Assembly: GCA_021780905.1 (NCBI GenBank)
Contig: JAJXXW010000061.1
Coordinates: 88,108-152,107, forward strand
DNA length: 64,000 nt
Source of the DNA: a bacterium
GTDB lineage: Bacteria; Verrucomicrobiota; Verrucomicrobiia; Limisphaerales; UBA11358
Direction: 5' to 3'
Made by a program: the position numbers and the translations under genes. Below are positions 51,200 through 59,892 of the stretch, in pieces. Numbering within the stretch: the stretch's first letter is position 1; the number at the start of each line of letters is the position of its first letter. The notes beneath the pieces were generated by a model. It worked only from the letters and a program-made list of their open reading frames with translations. It had not been told where the DNA came from and searched no databases.

Positions 51200-52107
51200 T
51201 AATTGTTTGGCGGTGGCGTCATCATCCATTCAGCAATCGGCCGCGAGGTTCCACAGTCGAGGCATTGTGTGACGTTGAAGTGGGTTCCACAGTGCGGGCA
51301 GATTCCTTGCGTCAGAAACATGTCAAACGCCTGGCCGCATTGGCCGCAGCGCCAGAGTGCGCCCAGCGGCGGGGTGCTGTGGCAGGAGGGGCACGCGAAA
51401 CCGGCGCGGCGCGGAATTCTGGCAACCTTCGCCAGCGCCTGCGCTTGTCTCAATCCGCCCCAGCAGTTCATCAGGATGAAAACGGCCATGATGCCCAGCC
51501 AGACGGATTGCAGAAAAATGGCGATCAAGATCAAGCCGGCCACGCCGATGATGCCGATGACGCTCGCGGCGAGCAGGCTGTTCGCCCGGCCGAAGATGAA
51601 CCACAGCAACGAGCGCAGGATCTGGCCGCCGTCGAGGGGATAAATGGGCATCAGGTTGAAGATGAGCAGCACAAAATTGATGATCCAAACATCATGGACC
51701 AATTCGCAAGCGTCGGGATAAAGGTCCGGCCAGTTCAGGCGCGTCGTCACCGCCAGGACGCCATAAAGCAGAGGAATCAAAGCCACATTCACCAGCGGCC
51801 CGGCGGCGATGCTCCACAATTGCGCGCCCGGACGCTGCGGCGGATTGACATAGGCCACGCCACCCAGCGGCCAGAGGATGATGTCATTGGTCTGCCCGCC
51901 GACCGACCGGCAGGCGAGCTGGTGGCCAAATTCATGCGTCAGCACGATGGCGAACAACGCGAGGATCTCCAGGGCGTTCCAGCCGTAGTTGGAAAACTGG
52001 TGGGGCCGGCTGGCGAGGTAAAGGAAGGCCAGAAACCAGGCCCAATGGACATAGACGGTGATCCCGGCCAGCCGGAACAGGCGAATGGAACCTTGGCGCG
52101 TGGGCAT
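51199..52107 (-). CDS. Site-2-type membrane protease (M50) with C-terminal zinc ribbon
   Basis: A 302-residue membrane protein. It starts MPTRQGSIRLFRLAGITVYV, which resembles SpoIVFB-like proteases. The zinc site is HEFGH (58-62) within LFAIVLTHEFGHQLACRSVG, and the second motif is NLMPIYPLDGGQ with the ligand Asp. About six hydrophobic helices. The last 75 residues hold several CxxC pairs (FACPSCHSTPPLGALWRCGQ; CPHCGTHFNVTQCLDCGTSR), two zinc-ribbon modules not standard in this family. The start overlaps the thrH stop by one base (TGATG). Confidence 0.85.
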   Translation of the reverse strand: MPTRQGSIRLFRLAGITVYVHWAWFLAFLYLASRPHQFSNYGWNALEILALFAIVLTHEFGHQLACRSVGGQTNDIILWPLGGVAYVNPPQRPGAQLWSIAAGPLVNVALIPLLYGVLAVTTRLNWPDLYPDACELVHDVWIINFVLLIFNLMPIYPLDGGQILRSLLWFIFGRANSLLAASVIGIIGVAGLILIAIFLQSVWLGIMAVFILMNCWGGLRQAQALAKVARIPRRAGFACPSCHSTPPLGALWRCGQCGQAFDMFLTQGICPHCGTHFNVTQCLDCGTSRPIAEWMMTPPPNN

Positions 52108-52709
52108 CAGAGCGCTCCTTGGATGAGCTGCAACAATTCGGCGTGGCTCTCCACGGCTTTGAACTGCGGAAATTCGCGTTTCACATTTTCCGGCGCGTGA
52201 ATCAGGAAACCAATGTTCGCCTCGCCAAGCATCGCCGTGTCGTTGTAGGAATCGCCGGCGGAAATGACGTGGTAGTTCAGCGACTTCAGCGCGGCGACGG
52301 ATTTCTGCTTCTGGTTCGGCTGGCGCAACTGGTAGCCGGTGATGCGGTCGTGGTCCACCATGAGCCGGTGGCAGAAGAGCGTGGGCCAATTTAGTTGCCG
52401 GAGAAACGGCTGCGCGAATTGCTCGAACGTGTCGGACAAAATGATGACCGGCACGAGGGTGCGGAGTTCGTCGAGAAACTCCTTGCCGCCGGGCAGTGGC
52501 TTGAGCGTGCCGATAACTTCCTGGATTTGCGAAAGCCTGATGCCGTGCCGGTCAAGGATGCCGAGGCGATAGTGCATCAGCTTGTCATAATCCGGCTCGT
52601 CGCGCGTGGTGCGGCGCAGCTCCGCGATGCCGGTCTGTTCCGCGACGGCGATCCAGATTTCCGGCGTCAGGACGCCTTCCATGTCCAGAGTGACGATGGC
52701 TTGTTTCAT
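52107..52709 (-). CDS. thrH: Phosphoserine phosphatase / homoserine phosphotransferase ThrH
   Basis: A 200-residue HAD-family enzyme. It starts MKQAIVTLDMEGVLTPEIW with the nucleophile D9; ThrH-type proteins have D-x-E-G-V-L rather than D-x-D-G-T. LSDTFEQFAQPFLRQLNWPT and ISAGDSYNDTAMLGEANIGF supply motifs II-IV. It dephosphorylates phosphoserine and can transfer the phosphate to homoserine. The frame remains open upstream to 52850, but ATG at 52709 is the family start. Coupled to the M50 protease gene by a TGATG overlap. Confidence 0.9.
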   Translation of the reverse strand: MKQAIVTLDMEGVLTPEIWIAVAEQTGIAELRRTTRDEPDYDKLMHYRLGILDRHGIRLSQIQEVIGTLKPLPGGKEFLDELRTLVPVIILSDTFEQFAQPFLRQLNWPTLFCHRLMVDHDRITGYQLRQPNQKQKSVAALKSLNYHVISAGDSYNDTAMLGEANIGFLIHAPENVKREFPQFKAVESHAELLQLIQGAL

Positions 52710-52778
52710 CGGCGCGGAGTTTTTCAAAATGCAGCGGGCAAGTCCAGCTTCACCCGATGCCTTTGTTTCGGCCGGCGG

Positions 52779-52960
52779 TGTGACGAGCGGTTGGAACAGG
52801 CACTGGCGGTTAGAGCCATCACCCGCGATGCCGTGGCGCAGTTCCTTCATCCCCGGGAATACTGGAGTGCCACGCTGTTCTCATTGGACGGCCATCCGCA
52901 TCTACGCCACGTCCGCGTGGACGCGCCCAATCTGGCTTCATACACGGAACTGGTGGGAGC
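52779..52960 (+). pseudogene. Possible topoisomerase I (topA) fragment
   Basis: In one plus-strand frame the sequence reads RLEQALAVRAITRDAVAQFL, then HPREYWSATLFSLDG. It resembles the 'rvQs.aLrlivdrEreI.aF.PreYWs' segment of bacterial DNA topoisomerase I. It is short, lacks the catalytic Tyr region, and has no gene context. The rest of the 320-base interval (52710-53030), including an imperfect CTTGGAC/CTTCGAG-type tract, shows nothing else. Confidence 0.25.
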
Positions 52961-53030
52961 TAAAGGCTCGAAGCTCCCCCTCCTGCTGCTTCTACCTCGA
53001 AGCGGATGGGTCCAAGTTTCAGGTTCGGGG

Positions 53031-56000
53031 TTAGTTCGATAGGTAATGCGTGCGGAAGTAGCCCTGCCCCGCCGACGTGCTGAATGTGAAGCTCAACGCC
53101 CCGTTGCTCGCTGCCGTGTTCGTCTGCACCGGCGTCCAGGTGATCGGCAACGTCAGGCTCGGCGTCGTCTCCAACGCGTAGCTGTAACCCGGAATGCCCG
53201 CAAAATGGATCGTCGAGGTCCCGTTCCCGTTGTTCACCGGCCCGGAGATCAGGTTATAGCCGCCGCCGTTGGTCACCACGTTCACCGTGATCACCGCCGT
53301 GCTCGTGCCGCCATTGTTGTCGCTCACCGAGTAGGTGAACGTGTCCGCGCCGGTAAAGTTGCCCAATGCCGTGTAGGTCACGTTCGTTCCGTCGGTCGTC
53401 ACCGTGCCGTTTTGGACGGACGGATTCTGCACCGCCGACACGATCAAGGGGTCCCCGTCCGCATCCGTCGGCGCATACTTGCCGCCGATGATCAGGATCG
53501 TGGCCGGCGTCCCGCTCAAGGCGCCCATCGTGATGGCACTCGCCACCGGCGGATGGTTCGTCACCGTCTGGATCAGGCTGTTGGTGTAGCCCAGGTAAAT
53601 GCCGTCGCTCGCATAGCCGGCGATGATCAAGTTCGTCCCGCGCGGCAACTGGTTCGCGATCGGCACGCTGCTGGCCACACCCGCAACGCAGTTGTTGGTC
53701 CAGAACGCCACCGCCAGATTGGTGCCGTAGGTCGAATACGAGAAGACCACCGGCCCGGTCGCATTCGTCGCCGTCACCCCGTTCGTCTGCACCGTCGCCG
53801 TGAAGCTCACACTGGCGTTGTAGCCTACCGTGCTGCCGGGCACGGCGACGAGCGTCAGATTGTTGCTGACCGGACCGCCGCCAGTGGCCGTCAGCGCCAG
53901 ATTGACCTGGCCAGCCGAGCTGTAGTCCAGCGAGGCCGAGTAGCTGCCACCCACCACCGTGACACTGCGAAACGGCCCCGTGATGACAGGGCTAATACCG
54001 GTGAGGGCAACAATCGCCGTGCTGGCGACATTGCCGCTTAACCCAGTCACATCAATGACGAGATCCATGCCGGAAATATTGAGCGTGGCGGCCGCCAAGG
54101 ACACTTTGTCCATCGTGGACGAAGGCGCACGAATTTTGAGGATGCTGCCCGTGTTGAAGGTGGGGGCGGTGGTCTTGCTCAAGGTGAGCGTGCTCCCGCT
54201 CGAACCCGAAAGTGAGGGTTCAATAATGCCGCCGTTGTTGACCGTGACCGCGCCGCCGATGGTGCCTGAACCGCCCAGCGTGGCGCCGGCATAAACGGTG
54301 ACCGTGCCGTTGGCGGAGTTATTGGTTCCGTTCACCAGCAGCGTGCCGGCATCAACATACGTCGCGCCAGTGTAGGTGCTGTTGCCGCCAAGCTTGACCG
54401 TGCCCGGACCAGTTTTGGTCAATATGTAGTTTGCGCCGGCAATGACCGAATTAATCACCAGATTACCGGCCGGGTTGTATTGATGGAGAATCAACTCCTT
54501 GGGGGTGGCTCCCGCGGTCAAAGTTCCACCAGTGATCGTTGAGTCATTAGCGCCGACGTTGGGCGTCACCAGGATGCCGCCGTAACTGAGGGTGGCCGTG
54601 CATCCGTTGAGATTCAGCGTCCGGGCTTGGGACTGATTGAAGCGCAGTGTGCGGGAGCCGGAATCATTGGCGACCAACGTGGTGTCCACCCCTGATGCCA
54701 CATCCGCATAGTTGCCACCGCCGAGCGTGGTGGTCGTGGTTAAAGTATAGCTACCGCCGGCGGTCGGAAGGCTCATGATACCGGTGTTGGCGGCATTCTT
54801 GAAAGCCCAGTCGGTGCCGCTGACAGTCGCGTAGGCTTGGGAGCTGGAAGCGGCAAGTATCGAATTGGCCGTGCCGGTGCCGGTCAGCACGACGGCATGG
54901 TCGGGAACATCCAAAGTGCTGCCCGCACTGCGGGTAATCCCGCCAAGACTCAAGGTGGTGGTGCTGCCGCCGGACGTATTCACATCCGAGGCGGCACCGG
55001 TGTTCAGGGTGCAGCTCGCAACGGCCTCGGCATAGGAGCCACTGTTGAGGGTAATTGTTCCGCCACCCGGAGCCACAGCGTTGCCGGTGCCAAAACTCAA
55101 ACTGTTAGTTGATTGCAGCTTGGCGTTGTTCTGGGTCGAGTAATCCAGCACCAGCTGGCCCCCGCTGCCGACCGTCGTCGCGCCGCCGTAGGTGTTCGCA
55201 CCGGAAAACTCCCAGATGCTGCCGGCCACAATGATGGCCACATCATCGGGCGCGGTTGCGCCTCTGACAATTGCGCCCTGAATTTGATTCGTGCCACCCG
55301 TGTAGATGCCACCCAAGGTAACCGGGCGCGTGCCCTTTCCTCCGCCCGGATCTCCGTTGAATGGGTTGGCGGTAAAGATCAAAGCACCCGTGCCATTGTT
55401 TTTCAATGTTTCTCCGCTGCTGTTACCGCTGTAGCCGAACATGATTTGGCGGTCGGTGGTGTTGCCGGCACCGATGTAATTCAAGGTAGGAGAAGTGCTC
55501 CCGTTGCCGCCCACTTGAATTGCATTGAGGGCGTTGCCTTTGCCCACGGAACAGGACACCCCGTTGCTGGCAATTGAGCTGACAGCCAAAGTGCCCCCGC
55601 CAATGGCGACCTTACCGGTGAAAGAACTGTTTACATTGGTGAGCGCCCAAGTGCCGCTGCCACCTATGCTCACTGCGGTCGCACCACTTCCCGAATCGGG
55701 AATGGCACCGCCGAAAGTGTTAATTCCAGTATAGGAGCCGCCGAGCGACAAAGTCTTCGCGCCGTTGCTGCTCACGATCAGGTCGGTGTTTATGGTCAAG
55801 GGATTGCTGGAATTATTGTTGATGGTGCCGCCGCTGGTTGTGCCGGTGAGGTTGATGAAGCGGTTGGTAAAAGTCGTCGCCACACCGCCGGTCATAAGAG
55901 CAAAAGTGCCGTTGTTCAATTCAATGCTGGAGCCATCCTCCAAGCTGGCGACATTGAAAATGTCGCCGCCACCAATCACGAGCTTGCCTGTGAAGTCGTT

Positions 56001-56894
56001 CCCGGTTCCACTCAAGTCGTCGGTGGCGCCGGCACCGGTATTGCAAATAATAGTCCCGGTGCCGGTTACCTTGCCAGCCACGGCCAGATGGTAAGCGCTG
56101 CCGCCGCTGTTAATCGAGCAGTTGTAGCCGTTGATATTCAGAACATTGTTGACGGTAATTGTGCTTCCAGAAAATGACGAGCCAATGGTCGCATTTGCTC
56201 CCAAAGTGATTGTCCCCATGCCAAATGAATTATTAGCATTAGCCCACAGGCTGCCCGCATTGAGGTTGATACTGCCGCTCCAAGAACTGTTATTGCCGCT
56301 CAACGTCAGTCCGCTAGTCCCGGTCTTGGTAATATTGTAACTGTTGCCACTGATGGTGCCGGCGAAATTGAAACCGGTAAAGTGATAGTCCGGAGCGCCT
56401 CCGGCCCCGGCGGTGCCATTGCCGGTGACCGTCAGGTTCTGGTTGAGCGTGATATTGGGGTTGACCGTGATGAAGAGGTCTGCGCCGCCTTTCAGTCCAG
56501 CAAGGGTAATCGTCGGACTTGTTCCATCAAAGGTCCAAATAGAGGTGGCACTCCCAATGGAAGAGTAGGCTCCATGGGTTACAGTCGAACCGAGACCATT
56601 AAGTGTAAGCGTGTTCAAAGTCAAGGAAGCGGGGTCGTTGTTGAGGATGATGTTTGCGGTGCCACTGGCGGAACTGGCTGGCAACGCAGTGGTGGTATTT
56701 GGAAAAATGACCAGCCCTGCGGTGGTGCTGCCGGTTGGGACGCCGTTCGCATCCCAGTTGGTGGCTTGCGTCCAGTCATAGGTTCCTGTCGCCGTATTCG
56801 TGAACGTGTAAGTCGTCTGGGCTTGGGCCGGACCGGCAGCCGCGAGCAGGAGGCCGCTGGTGAGAATAATCGAGAGGAGGGATTTTGTTTTCAT
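53031..56894 (-). CDS. Giant secreted PATR (autotransporter-associated beta-strand) repeat protein
   Basis: A 1287-residue protein. The signal peptide is SLLSIILTSGLLLAAAGPAQ ending AQA. The body is a long beta-helix with many PATR units, typified by 'LTKTGPGTVKLGGNSTYTGA' and 'TYVDAGTLLVNGTNNSANGT', and low-charge Gly/Thr/Ser/Asn composition. Near residue 1040-1250 are Ig- or cadherin-like modules (TGADTFTYSVSDNNGGTSTA). No translocating beta-barrel and no recognised C-terminal sorting motif are visible. Such proteins are abundant in Verrucomicrobiota and probably sit on the cell surface or are released. The gene faces the polysaccharide locus. Confidence 0.85.
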   Translation of the reverse strand: MKTKSLLSIILTSGLLLAAAGPAQAQTTYTFTNTATGTYDWTQATNWDANGVPTGSTTAGLVIFPNTTTALPASSASGTANIILNNDPASLTLNTLTLNGLGSTVTHGAYSSIGSATSIWTFDGTSPTITLAGLKGGADLFITVNPNITLNQNLTVTGNGTAGAGGAPDYHFTGFNFAGTISGNSYNITKTGTSGLTLSGNNSSWSGSINLNAGSLWANANNSFGMGTITLGANATIGSSFSGSTITVNNVLNINGYNCSINSGGSAYHLAVAGKVTGTGTIICNTGAGATDDLSGTGNDFTGKLVIGGGDIFNVASLEDGSSIELNNGTFALMTGGVATTFTNRFINLTGTTSGGTINNNSSNPLTINTDLIVSSNGAKTLSLGGSYTGINTFGGAIPDSGSGATAVSIGGSGTWALTNVNSSFTGKVAIGGGTLAVSSIASNGVSCSVGKGNALNAIQVGGNGSTSPTLNYIGAGNTTDRQIMFGYSGNSSGETLKNNGTGALIFTANPFNGDPGGGKGTRPVTLGGIYTGGTNQIQGAIVRGATAPDDVAIIVAGSIWEFSGANTYGGATTVGSGGQLVLDYSTQNNAKLQSTNSLSFGTGNAVAPGGGTITLNSGSYAEAVASCTLNTGAASDVNTSGGSTTTLSLGGITRSAGSTLDVPDHAVVLTGTGTANSILAASSSQAYATVSGTDWAFKNAANTGIMSLPTAGGSYTLTTTTTLGGGNYADVASGVDTTLVANDSGSRTLRFNQSQARTLNLNGCTATLSYGGILVTPNVGANDSTITGGTLTAGATPKELILHQYNPAGNLVINSVIAGANYILTKTGPGTVKLGGNSTYTGATYVDAGTLLVNGTNNSANGTVTVYAGATLGGSGTIGGAVTVNNGGIIEPSLSGSSGSTLTLSKTTAPTFNTGSILKIRAPSSTMDKVSLAAATLNISGMDLVIDVTGLSGNVASTAIVALTGISPVITGPFRSVTVVGGSYSASLDYSSAGQVNLALTATGGGPVSNNLTLVAVPGSTVGYNASVSFTATVQTNGVTATNATGPVVFSYSTYGTNLAVAFWTNNCVAGVASSVPIANQLPRGTNLIIAGYASDGIYLGYTNSLIQTVTNHPPVASAITMGALSGTPATILIIGGKYAPTDADGDPLIVSAVQNPSVQNGTVTTDGTNVTYTALGNFTGADTFTYSVSDNNGGTSTAVITVNVVTNGGGYNLISGPVNNGNGTSTIHFAGIPGYSYALETTPSLTLPITWTPVQTNTAASNGALSFTFSTSAGQGYFRTHYLSN

Positions 56895-57332
56895 GGCTGA
56901 TTTTGGTTTGGTCTTGTTGGCATTGGTGAGATTTCATTGCGCATTGTTCAAATGGTTGAGCAATGCCAAATCAAAGTCCGTTGACGCTGGGTGCCAATAA
57001 ACCGGGAGGGTTCCCAAGACGGAATTATGGCTGCTTAAACCATACATTGTTCACATTAGATAACAACACGCCGCGCCATCGTCAAATGGATTCATAAGGA
57101 TCATGTCCGGAGGCTCTGGGATAGTATGAAATTTTTTCAGTAAAGAATGAGTTTTGCCGGGTGCGGCTGAATGGGCTTGTTTGATGCCCATGATGCCAGC
57201 AAACGCACTCGCACCGTTGGGCGGCAAAATCAAGACGGCTGGAAAAAATTGCTTAAAGGTCTCGACCCCGTTAAAATTGAGAAACTTGCCATGCGCCATA
57301 AAAACTCAAGTCGCCATATTCAGAGGAATGTG
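56895..57332. promoter_or_regulatory. Divergent spacer with a 9-bp inverted repeat in the PATR gene leader
   Basis: TTGGCATTG (56917-56925) and CAATGCCAA (56961-56969) are perfect inverted repeats 35 bases apart, 23 bases upstream of the PATR start codon. They could form a leader hairpin or a split operator. The remaining spacer toward the fucosidase gene has no gene; its promoter is probably here, but no convincing -35/-10 pair was identified. Confidence 0.35.
57322..57327 (+). promoter_or_regulatory. Ribosome-binding site deciding the fucosidase start
   Basis: AGAGGA lies five bases before ATG 57333. It supports that start, which opens directly on a signal peptide, over the longer open frame from 57171. 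Confidence 0.6.
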
Positions 57333-58760
57333 ATGAAAAGGTTCGCGATGGTGGGCTTTTGGTCGCTGCTTTCAACGGCCGCCTTCGCGCGGCAGCTCAC
57401 CAACGACCTCGGCATCGCGCAGCAGGACGACGCGACGATGCAATGGTATAGGGATGCCAAGTTTGGAATGTTCCTCCACTGGGGACTTTACGCCGTGCCC
57501 GCCAAAGGCGAATGGTTCATGGAAAACAAACATATTTCGCCGGAGGAATACCGGAAGTTCGCCACCGACCAGGGCGATGGCGTCTTTTTCGACGCGAAAG
57601 ATTTTGATCCGTCGGCGTGGGCCAGGATCGCCAAGGACTCGGGCATGAAATATATGTGCCTCACCGCGCGGCATCATGATGGGTTCGCGCTGTTCGACAG
57701 CAAATATGCCAATGCCTTCACGAGCGTGCAGACGATCCACCGCGATCTTTACGCCGAATATGTCAAAGCGGTTCGGGCCGCCGGACTGAAAGTCGGGTTG
57801 TATTACTCGCCGATTGACTGGCGCTATCCCGGTTACTACGACGTGTGGGGAACCAATTGCGCGCCGAACAAGTGGAACTACCAGACCGATCCGGCACACC
57901 GGGAAAACGCGCGCATCATGAAAGAAGAAGTTTATGAGCAGGTGCGGACGCTGTTCAAAAACTACGGCCCCTTCGACTACGTTTTCTGGGACGGCGGCTG
58001 GCTGGCGCAACAGGGAACCGATCGTGACGCGATGTTTTTCTGGGAACCGGGCAAGTTTCGCGACCCGAACAATCCCTGGCCCGTGGCCGATGCGTGGAGC
58101 GATTTTGATGAAACCGGACGACCGCTCGGCTTGATGGGGATCGCCCGCAAATGTTCGCCGAATGTCATTTGCAACCGCCGCTGCGGCTGGATTGGCGATA
58201 TTGCCGACGAGGAAGGCTCCAAGCCCGTCACCGGCCCGGTTCGGCCTTTTTACTGGGAGAAATGCCTCAACTTGAACAAATCGTCCTGGGGCTACAACGA
58301 CCATCAGAACCTCATGTCCTACGAGGAGATTGTCAGCTTCCTCGTGAACGTCGTCGTGCGCAACGGCAATATGCTTTTGAACTTCGGACCGGACCGGCAC
58401 GGCGTCATCCCCGCGAGCCACGCGGCGTTGACCAGGCGCGTCGGCGACTGGCTCGCGATTGTCGGCGACAGCATTTACGGCACGCGCGGCGGTCCGTGGA
58501 ATCCGGTGGACGGCCAATACGGCTTCACCAGCAAACCGGGAAATTATTTTGTCCACCTCCTGCCCGGCTACCCAGGCACGGAATTCACCACGCCGGAAAT
58601 TCCGGGAAAAGTCACCAGCTGCCGTGATTTATTTACGGGCAAGAAATTAAAATACACGGTCGCGAAAGATGGCTCGCTGCACATCATCGGATTGAACCGC
58701 ACTGCGCATCCGGCGGACACGGTGATTCAGGTCAAAGTGGAAAAGCCGATTCAAAACTAA
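57333..58760 (+). CDS. Alpha-L-fucosidase (GH29)
   Basis: A 475-residue exported glycosidase. It starts MKRFAMVGFWSLLSTAAFAR, a signal peptide. The GH29 fold is clear: MQWYRDAKFGMFLHWGLYAV, MCLTARHHDGFALFDSKYAN, VGLYYSPIDWRYPGYYD and DYVFWDGGWL, where the Asp is the expected nucleophile. RNGNMLLNFGPDRHGVIPAS and the C-terminal DSIYGTRGGPW follow. It removes alpha-linked fucose from glycans. It is the first of four same-strand genes for a fucose/rhamnose-rich, possibly sulfated polysaccharide; the next starts six bases after its stop. Confidence 0.92.
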   Translation: MKRFAMVGFWSLLSTAAFARQLTNDLGIAQQDDATMQWYRDAKFGMFLHWGLYAVPAKGEWFMENKHISPEEYRKFATDQGDGVFFDAKDFDPSAWARIAKDSGMKYMCLTARHHDGFALFDSKYANAFTSVQTIHRDLYAEYVKAVRAAGLKVGLYYSPIDWRYPGYYDVWGTNCAPNKWNYQTDPAHRENARIMKEEVYEQVRTLFKNYGPFDYVFWDGGWLAQQGTDRDAMFFWEPGKFRDPNNPWPVADAWSDFDETGRPLGLMGIARKCSPNVICNRRCGWIGDIADEEGSKPVTGPVRPFYWEKCLNLNKSSWGYNDHQNLMSYEEIVSFLVNVVVRNGNMLLNFGPDRHGVIPASHAALTRRVGDWLAIVGDSIYGTRGGPWNPVDGQYGFTSKPGNYFVHLLPGYPGTEFTTPEIPGKVTSCRDLFTGKKLKYTVAKDGSLHIIGLNRTAHPADTVIQVKVEKPIQN

Positions 58761-58766
58761 CCACGG

Positions 58767-59873
58767 ATGAAACGCATTCAACTCTTAATCATCGCCTGCC
58801 TTGCCGGCGGACTGACTCCCTCGGCACCGGCGGCGCCGGCGTTTGTTCCGGGCGAAGTGTGGCGGGACACGGCGGGCGAGCCGATCAACGCGCACGGCGG
58901 CGGCATCCTGTTTCACGACGGGGTGTATTACTGGTATGGCGAATTGAAGGAAGGCCGCACCTACCTGCCCAAGGTCAACCAAGCCTGGGGCGGCACCCGC
59001 GTGCTGGCCGGAGGCGTTTCTTGTTATTCCTCCACCAACCTTTACGACTGGAAAAACGAAGGCGTGGTGCTTCCTTCCGATGCCAAAAATCCCGCCGCCG
59101 ACCTGGCCTGTGAAAATGTCATCGAACGGCCCAAGGTGATTTACAACGCCAAAACCCGGAAGTTCGTGCTGTGGTTTCATCAGGACAGCCCGGATTACCA
59201 AGCCGCCCGCTCCGGCGTGGCGGTCAGCGACACGCCCACCGGCCCCTTCAAATACCTGGGCAGTTTCCGGCCCGACGCCGGCGTCTGGCCGATTAATGTC
59301 ACGGCCAAAGACAAAAAGCCGGCCAAGACTAACTTTCTGGCCCGCGATTTCAATGGCGGTCAGATGGCGCGTGACATGACGCTGTTTGTGGACGACGACG
59401 GCAAGGCGTATCAATTTTATGCCTCGGAAGAAAACTCCACTATGCATGTCTCCCTATTGACCGATGATTATCTCAAGCCGGCGGGGAAGTATGCGCGGAT
59501 TTTCATTGGTCGTTCGACCGAAGCACCGGCCGTGTTTAAGCGCGATGGAAAATATTATCTGATCGGCTCCGGTTGCACGGGCTGGGATCCGAATACGGCG
59601 CGTCTGGCGGTAGTGACAAATATTTTCGGGCCGTGGATCGAACTGGGCAATCCGTGCCAAGGGAAAGACGCGGCGAAAACTTATTTCTGCCAGAGTGCAT
59701 TTGTGCTGCCGGTGGCGGAAAAATCGGGTCAGTTCATCGCCATGTTTGACCGCTGGAATGGATGGAATTTGCCCGATTCGCGTTATGTCTGGCTGCCGCT
59801 GGAATTTTCCGCAGAGGGAAATCCCTCGTTGCATTGGCAAAACCGATGGACTTTGAAAACGGACAAGCGTTGA
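58767..59873 (+). CDS. GH43-like five-bladed propeller glycoside hydrolase
   Basis: A 368-residue exported protein. The signal peptide is IQLLIIACLAGGLTPSAPAA. The beta-propeller has INAHGGGILFHDGVYYWYGE (the start typical of GH43 galactosidase/arabinofuranosidase relatives), VIERPKVIYNAKTRKFVLWF, DFNGGQMARDMTLFVDDDGK and TEAPAVFKRDGKYYLIGSGC. The acidic residues in ARDMTLF and TEAPAVF are candidates for the catalytic pair. The likely activity is galactan or galactoside side-chain removal, by similarity only. It lies six bases after the fucosidase and 20 bases before the sulfatase, in one operon. Confidence 0.8.
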   Translation: MKRIQLLIIACLAGGLTPSAPAAPAFVPGEVWRDTAGEPINAHGGGILFHDGVYYWYGELKEGRTYLPKVNQAWGGTRVLAGGVSCYSSTNLYDWKNEGVVLPSDAKNPAADLACENVIERPKVIYNAKTRKFVLWFHQDSPDYQAARSGVAVSDTPTGPFKYLGSFRPDAGVWPINVTAKDKKPAKTNFLARDFNGGQMARDMTLFVDDDGKAYQFYASEENSTMHVSLLTDDYLKPAGKYARIFIGRSTEAPAVFKRDGKYYLIGSGCTGWDPNTARLAVVTNIFGPWIELGNPCQGKDAAKTYFCQSAFVLPVAEKSGQFIAMFDRWNGWNLPDSRYVWLPLEFSAEGNPSLHWQNRWTLKTDKR

Positions 59874-59892
59874 CGCCTCAAGCCTGGACAAT

